Below, piece after piece: positions 58,619 through 64,000 of a DNA stretch of 64,000 nt. The position numbers and the translations under genes were made by a program. Source of the DNA: Patiria pectinifera (Eukaryota; Echinodermata; Asteroidea; Valvatida; Asterinidae); contig CM057140.1 in assembly GCA_029964075.1 (NCBI GenBank), positions 6,590,643 to 6,654,642 on the forward strand, in the 5' to 3' direction. Each line of letters starts with the position of its first letter. Within the stretch, counting starts at the first letter, position 1. Under the pieces are notes generated by a model. The model worked only from the letters and a program-made list of their open reading frames with translations. It searched no databases and had not been told where the DNA came from.

Positions 58619-58766
58619 GTCCGAGTAACTTGGACCCAACTTATCGCCTTTTTTTAACATTTGGACATGGTCTGGCGATATCGCCAGACCATGGAGGAAT
58701 GGCCAGACCATGTCCAAATGTTAAAAAAGGCGATAAGTTGAGTCCAAGTTACTCGGACTAACCCCA
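58619..58766. mobile_element. Near-perfect 148-bp palindrome, short relative of 46688-48245
   Basis: Left GGTCCGAGTAACTTGGAC and TTTTTAACATTTGGACATGG face their complements on the right around an ATATCGCCAGACCATGGAGG centre. The arm sequence matches the outer ends of the long palindrome in JmjC intron 1. Confidence 0.85.
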
Positions 58767-59084
58767 GCCCAACTATAGTCGTGGGAAAGATTTCCATATA
58801 CGAAGTTCACTCAACACTCTGTGTACAAACCCTATGAGAGTGGACTGAAAAATTAGTTTAAGTGTTTTCTAAGAAAATGCTTGTATTTTCTCACTGCTCA
58901 AATTGACTTTGATGACATGAAATTGCTATCTGGGGGCTTGTTAGTCAATACAGAGAAAAATTAGTGAACTTCGCATATGGTAATCTTGCCGCTTGCTATG
59001 TTACCTCTGAACAATTTCAGTTTCATAAAATTTAATCCGAAATTCAAAAACGGTGGTGTCCGGAAATTGGGCACAAATTGGCGG
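58767..59084. other. Spacer, nothing recognised
   Basis: AT-rich sequence without features. Confidence 0.4.
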
Positions 59085-59510
59085 AGTAGTCGCGGAGTCG
59101 CAGAGACGCGCGCCGTCGATAGAGGGCGCAATTCTCGGGGTATTTTTTTGAGAACGAAGCATCCATATCCATTTTTAATTTCCTCGCAAAGGAAGGGAGG
59201 AGGGCGACGAGGCACTGGAGTCGCGGAGGCGCAGAGTCGCAGAGACGCGCACCACCGATAGAGGGCGCAATTCTCGACGGTATTTTTTTGAGAACGAAGC
59301 ATCCATATCCATTTTTAATTTCCTCGCAAAGGAAGGGAGGAGGGCGACGAGGCACTGGAGTCGCGGAGTCGCGGAGACGCGGAGTCGCAGAGACGCGCGC
59401 CGATAGAGGGCGCAATTCTCGGAGGTAGGTCGACTGCGGCTCCACGCCTCCACGCAGCCGTACGGAGGCGCGGATGTAGAGTGTAGTGGCCCTGCATTCT
59501 ATAGTTGTAC
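59085..59510. repeat. GC-rich tandem repeat, ~140-bp unit
   Basis: GATAGAGGGCGCA returns at 59118, 59257 and 59402, each after GTCGCAGAGACGCGC-like words; two units share TTTTTTTGAGAACGAAGCAT and a TTTCCTCGCAAAGGAAGGGA hairpin. The last unit changes into GTAGGTCGACTGCGGCTCC. Overlapping open frames on both strands are by-products. Confidence 0.85.
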
Positions 59511-59760
59511 CTTAATATCTTTACTTACATACCCAGCCAAATGTTTGTCAGAAAATAATTTTCTTATTTTTCAGGGCATTTTCAAAGGGTTCACTTTGCA
59601 CTTGAAAATAAAATCGGAAAATCACGCCAAAATAGCTTTTCCTTCTAACTTTGTTTGTCTGTTTGTTACGGGTAAATAAACTCGCGATTTATGAACAGGA
59701 CCGTTTAGAACTTGATGAAATTTCACTTTCTGTGAAATTTCAGTTTAAAACTTTGCTCTA

Positions 59761-59950
59761 GGTAGGCGCTACCGGCGAAAAATCTCCGTGGAGACACGGA
59801 GCCTTGGAGTCGCGCGCCGGTAGAGGGCGCAGTTCTCGGAGGTACACATGTACCGTAGGTCGACTGCGGCTCCATGGCTCCACACAGCCGTATGGAGGTG
59901 CGGATATAGATTGGAGTGGCCCTGTATTCTGTAGTTGTGCCTTACTGTGT
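59761..59950. repeat. Detached copy of the GC-rich repeat's right end
   Basis: GGAGTCGCGCGCCGGTAGAG, GTAGGTCGACTGCGGCTCC and AGTGGCCCTGTATTCTGTAG repeat 59380-59510 in direct orientation. Confidence 0.75.
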
Positions 59951-60221
59951 AACCTAGTTCATTACTTTTGTCGTTTCACCCCAATCGTATTTGCCCCAAT
60001 CATAGTCCAATAAATGAAGCCAATTTACTTGACTTTCCGTAATTAAAGGCCACACTTGGAACATGTACCGGGTGTTACTATATGGAAAATACCGGAAAAC
60101 ACACTAAATACCGGAAAACACAATAAATGCTGGAAAACACCTACAAACAAAGAAGTCCGAAAAACTTGGGCCCAAGTTACTCAGACTACAAAGTACTGGA
60201 AAACACGCTGATCAACAGCGA

Positions 60222-62003
60222 CGCATTCAACAGCGACGCATTTTTTTGGGGGGCGTTACTTTTTTGTTGGTAGCGCATGCTTTTTGGGGGGGGGGGGAGG
60301 AGGGGAGGCGGCGCATTTGCTTTTTGGGTGGTGCATTTTTTTTGGCGTCCCATTTTTCTTTTTGCGGCGACTTTTTTTTAGGGGGGGGTGCTTGTTTTTT
60401 TCCCTATTGTGGGACATTACACATCGAGATTTCGGCGATGTCGCACATTTTAGTCCGTGGACAAGAGGTCGAAAATGCTTTAGTCTTTGATTTAGGCGAT
60501 CTGGTCTGCCGAATTGTATAAAATTTTCCAGACATTAGATTATGATGTACCATATCAACAAAACTTTGTTCCACGATCCATAGTTTGTTTGGGAATGAGA
60601 AAATCTGGGATACAAATGCCGAAAATTCTGCATGTGAAAAAACATTACAAATTAGCGCCCTCTATTGACACAGTCAGAAACCTTGTTCACACACAATGAG
60701 TGCTTGCCAGATAATACTTCTTTTGAGTTTCACAGTACATGCATATTCTAGATTTTGGATATTGTTTCTCATCAGGATGCTAAACCCTTTTCATGACAGT
60801 TTGTCCAACTTGACATGATTAAGTTTTAAGATCGAATGTTATGTATTAGCTATGTTGTGCCCATTCTTGAAAATCATGCATTCTCGAAAATGGGCAGGCA
60901 CATTCTCGAAAATGTGCAACTGGATCCTTGCTCAATCTTGGCAAAAAATAACTCTTCCAGATTGAGCGCACATTCTCGAGAATACGCGACAAGATAACGG
61001 TCTTGTCGATGCCGAGCACCGGCTGCGCTTGGCAAGTCTAGCTGCATCCTCGTTCACTGATTCTTAATAATTATACTGTTGCAACGCAAGGCGCTGAAAA
61101 GTAGAGTGGATATGAAAAGTATACGCGTATCGCGGGAGGGGACCGGTACGGGGGGAAAATAAGAATAAATAAGAAAGAATTCAGATTTTTGGGATAATAA
61201 AAGAGGGGGGGGGGGGAGACGTAAGAATGAAGATTGTAAAGAATGAGAATGAATACTGCGACATCCCATAGTGCTAATGCTATTTCCCATTTAAATTGCC
61301 ACCAATTTATTGTTCACACCTCACCATAACGTCGCAGAGCTGGATTCTATCTAGTCAAAAGAGCAATTTTGGCAGCTTCTGGACATCGTTTTTGTTCGTG
61401 GCACGCACATGATACATACAGGGACTTGTACTTGTCTAGCCTAAACAAAGCACTTCCCAGACTAGTTCCCAGTCCTCCGTTATTACAAAACTTCCCATAA
61501 GTAGGCAGGAAAAAGCAATAATAACAGGTTTAATTTGATTCAAATTATCGTAGTTATACGAGTACAGAAGCATGGAACATTTTCTTTCCTCTTTATATGA
61601 ATTGTTTCCCTTTTAACCGCAATACAATTCATTTAACATAATTATGTCGTGCAATGTTTGTTAAGATTGGGCAAAATTCATAAATTGTGCACGTGGTATT
61701 CCCACCCAATCTTAAGAATGAGCGCTCATTTTCAAGAATGAGCGCTCATTTTCAAGAATGGGCGCTCATTCTTAAGAATACGCGCTCATTTTCGAGAATG
61801 CGTGATTTTCAAGAATGGGCACAATAGCTACATAAAGATTGACTGATATAGTTAAACCGTGGGGGGGGGGGGGAGAGATGTCGAAAAGAAAAAAAATGCA
61901 CTTCCAAAAAAAAAGTGCGACGCCCAAAATTAAAAATGCGACGCCCAAAAAGGTGCGACGCCAAAAAATAAAAATGCAACGCCCCCCCCCCAAATGCGAT
62001 GCC
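60222..62003. mobile_element. Inverted GCGACGCATTTTT arrays enclosing another element
   Basis: On the left (60222-60400), GCGACGCATTTTTTTGGGGG-type units repeat every ~25-30 bp; on the right (61865-62003) the complement, TGCGACGCCCAAAA-type units, does the same. Together they look like the ends of one element about 0.8 kb long before the 984-bp element at 60847-61830 inserted. Homopolymer runs make exact borders uncertain. Confidence 0.5.
60847..61830. mobile_element. 984-bp inverted-repeat element with iterated ATTCTCGAAAATG words
   Basis: Left TAGCTATGTTGTGCCCATTC then TTGAAAATCATGCATTCTCG faces right CGAGAATGCGTGATTTTCAA then GAATGGGCACAATAGCTA. Subterminal palindromic units follow: CATTCTCGAAAATG on the left and GAGCGCTCATTTTCAAGAAT four times on the right (about 61720-61795). 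No coding frame is seen. Confidence 0.85.
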
Positions 62004-63166
62004 GTTGGCACATAATGGAACACCATACTTATCCCCATAGACTTTAACGCACGGGCAAGGACAATTTTGAACAGCCAATGAACGGTCGAGGTCAAGCCAG
62101 AATATGTTGTTCTCCCTCAGTTAGGGGTGTAAGTGTAGCCTTCTGGTATGTAGTTTAAGGTACACAAAGTCGTGTTTTACTACCTAAAATGAATATGACT
62201 TAGCACTGTACTCGCAAATTTAATGCCCGAGAACACAAAGTTTTTGTTGTTACACGTTCTCTCCAATTATGTGTGCCCCTAAAGCTCCAGGGCTAGGGTG
62301 TGCCTGTCCTCAGGGTTGCTCTATGGTTAATACTGGTACAGTTCACACCTGAAAACAGGAAAAACACACGACGGGAAAAGCCCCACACAGTACAACCCCA
62401 CCCCCCCCCCCAAAAAAAAATTACACCGAAAATAACAGAACAAGATATTCCTCCATGAACACTATCCAGCATGCCCGAAATACACACTTAACAGATACAG
62501 ATGGAAAGAATCAAATAGGACCTTTTTGTTTGCTCCAGGCTCGTATTTATTTTTTGTTTGAAAATGGCGGTGCACGTTACTAAAAATATCCAAATATATG
62601 TCATGCTATCTGATAAATTGTATATAAAAACATAGTTTTAAGCAATAAAAAAAGAAAATGTAGAATGTAAAAACTGCTTATTATTACCGTTGAGTTATTT
62701 AATATTAACATTGTGAAATGTTTCAATGGAGGATTTTAGAGATTTGTGTTACAATATCCTGTTTGGATGAAATCAATGTGCATGGATTACATTGCATGAC
62801 CTTTGATGACAATAATATTGCGTTTTGAGAATGAAATTAAATTGCACTCCCATAATGTTCCTTCTGCATGATATTGGTGGATTCAAACTTTTTGTGAGGA
62901 TATTTCGTGACCAGGTTGGGAGGGGGGCAAAATTGCAAAATCATTGAGGTATTCAAAGCGAAATCGGGAAAGCTGATATAGAAGCGAAATTGGGACATTA
63001 AAAATTCTTTTACAATGCGGACAAACAAAACCACGGCTACTCATAGGAAAACGAGATGGGAAAACCATAGACATTTAAAAAAAAAAAATCTAACTGCTCA
63101 AGTTTATTGAAACATATGCTCTACCCATGTTGCTCAATATTGTGAGATTCTTGCACTTTCTTGCAG
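62004..63166. other. Non-coding stretch, nothing recognised
   Basis: Includes a C-run and A-run near 62400-62420. No gene was identified. Confidence 0.4.
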
Positions 63167-63581
63167 ATTTGGAGATGCTGGATACTCAGGAGAGCACAAT
63201 AATACAAATGTATTTGTTCTATCTGATAACGGCGTATGCCATGTCTTTGGCCTTAGGAGGGACAAATGAAAGGGGCATGTTGGGGTTTTTCGTGCATGTA
63301 ATCGTCATGAATACCCGAACAAGTCAGTTTTCAAGCATCTGCTTGGACAGTTGGAAGGTAAACCAGAAATTCAGAATGAAGTCATCGATGGATGGAACAG
63401 TTACACTGGCGCAAAAATAATTGACGTTGTCAACATTTGCCAACTACCCAAACAACTTCAAAAATTAAGTGTTTTCCTATTGTTCAGCACTGGACGCAAG
63501 TGTCCTGCGTCTATTTTGCATGCTCACAGCAGACACTATTTGTCACCGGACATTTTTTGGCATGACACCGGCTTAATTTAA
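63167..63581 (+). pseudogene. Possible coding exon of unknown family, one in-frame TGA
   Basis: After an acceptor-like TTTCTTGCAG a frame reads FGDAGYSGEHNNTNVFVLSD and NGVCHVFGLRRDK, then TGA at 63267-63269, then KGHVGVFRACNRHEYPNKSV, FKHLLGQLEGKPEIQNEVID, GWNSYTGAKIIDVVNICQLP and so on to TAA at 63579-63581. The composition on both sides of the TGA looks protein-like and more biased than nearby frames, suggesting a recently broken exon, or a chance frame. I do not recognise the family. A donor-like GAAG|GTAAAC lies at 63358. Confidence 0.3.
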
Positions 63582-63659
63582 GTAAACGCTATTTTGCTGG
63601 GTAGGTTGTACAAGGCTTTCTACATGGTAAACGCATTTTACCACCATCAGATGTGCAAG

Positions 63660-63870
63660 ACCTGTGGCCTAATGGATGGGTGGGGGAACAAGGTTCAACA
63701 TGTTTGATTCCCAGCCATATAGTGACATTTTCAATTCTTTTTTTTTTCCTCCCCAAAAATAAAGAATATTCTTCTTTTATTATTTAAAATTGACTCCAAC
63801 ATTTAATTTCAGAGTGTTTTCATTTTGTGATTCATGGCTCTGGAGGATTTTTTTTAAAGGGAATACATTG
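63660..63870 (+). repeat. tRNA-headed SINE copy, same 3' module as 44192-44330
   Basis: A-box-like TGTGGCCTAATGGATGG and B-box-like GTTTGATTCCC, a T-rich body, then GGCTCTGGAGGATTTTTTTT and AAAGGGAATAC. The shared 3' module identifies it with the copy at 44.2-44.3 kb. The last 130 bases of the window hold nothing recognisable. Confidence 0.5.
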
Positions 63871-64000
63871 TACATGTACATGTATAGTCCAAAATTGTAA
63901 AATGGTTTGATTCTCATCTCCTGAATACGAAGTCACAACGACAATGTTAGTGCGGACCAGACATAAACAACATCCATAAAGTTATCTAATTAGCCCACTA

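Noticed and set aside
59044-59497. Overlapping Arg/Pro/Ser-rich frames of 60-133 codons
   Set aside because: They arise from the GC-rich ~140-bp tandem repeat and exist in several frames and both strands at once.
63267-63269. TGA as a selenocysteine codon
   Set aside because: No recognised selenoprotein family and no SECIS-like hairpin noted downstream.
1-64000. Frequent TACATGTACATGTA words as a CRISPR or regulatory array
   Set aside because: Dispersed self-complementary words across the whole window without regular spacing; a genomic composition feature.

Overview
This window is animal nuclear DNA, probably from a marine invertebrate deuterostome such as an echinoderm or a relative. The evidence is intron-rich genes with GT-AG splice sites, a tRNA-headed SINE with a Deu-type body, AT-rich intergenic DNA strewn with TACATGTA and TACCGGTA words, a very high density of short inverted-repeat transposons, and an assembly gap (N run) at 16230-16729. 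The species cannot be fixed from the sequence alone. The window is gene-poor: two gene models can be traced completely, one gene enters with a single exon, and most of the rest is repeats.

Left part (1-16229). A five-exon minus-strand gene (4510 down to 792) encodes a 672-codon protein of the DUF7869 type. Every splice phase agrees, but one in-frame TAA interrupts it. After it come two pairs of roughly 1-kb direct repeats in the order A-B-B-A (A 4891-5769 and 14765-16229; B 7277-8322 and 12843-13875). Between the B copies lies a ~57-bp satellite (11277-12842) with a 190-bp higher-order period. A 12-bp word, CAGATACGTTAC, is clustered at the A blocks in opposing orientations, like transposase-binding subterminal repeats. 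The second A copy carries a 509-bp inverted-repeat insertion; the first A copy is its empty site.

Middle (16730-45400). Here are TTAA-flanked MITEs, inverted copies of a GGATCCGCC-type repeat, SINE heads, a decayed LINE (endonuclease tail and reverse transcriptase, 24140-26320), inverted-repeat elements built round tRNA-like cores, three elements sharing AGGCCAAA-type ends, and a 2-kb element full of GTAACGGAAGGAC words with TATG target duplications. The one coding signal is a minus-strand exon (34326-34145) that looks like the Rab-binding helix of a RIM/rabphilin/synaptotagmin-like protein.

Right part (45498-64000). A seven-exon plus-strand gene (45498-55394) encodes a 356-residue JmjC/cupin_8 2-oxoglutarate oxygenase with an intact HxD...H iron site and 2OG-binding lysine, related to FIH, KDM8/JMJD5 and TYW5. 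Its introns are packed with transposons, most strikingly two foldback elements with perfect 9-bp target duplications in intron 1, one of them inserted in one arm of a further palindrome. Downstream are pogo/Tigger-like and 8-bp-TSD MITEs, another palindrome, GC-rich tandem repeats, nested inverted-repeat elements, and a doubtful coding stretch near 63.2-63.6 kb.

No operon-like or defence-island logic is visible. The distinctive biology is a JmjC oxygenase gene whose pre-mRNA carries several very long hairpins, and a set of foldback, tRNA-core and motif-array transposons whose insertion history can be read directly because empty and filled sites lie in the same window.
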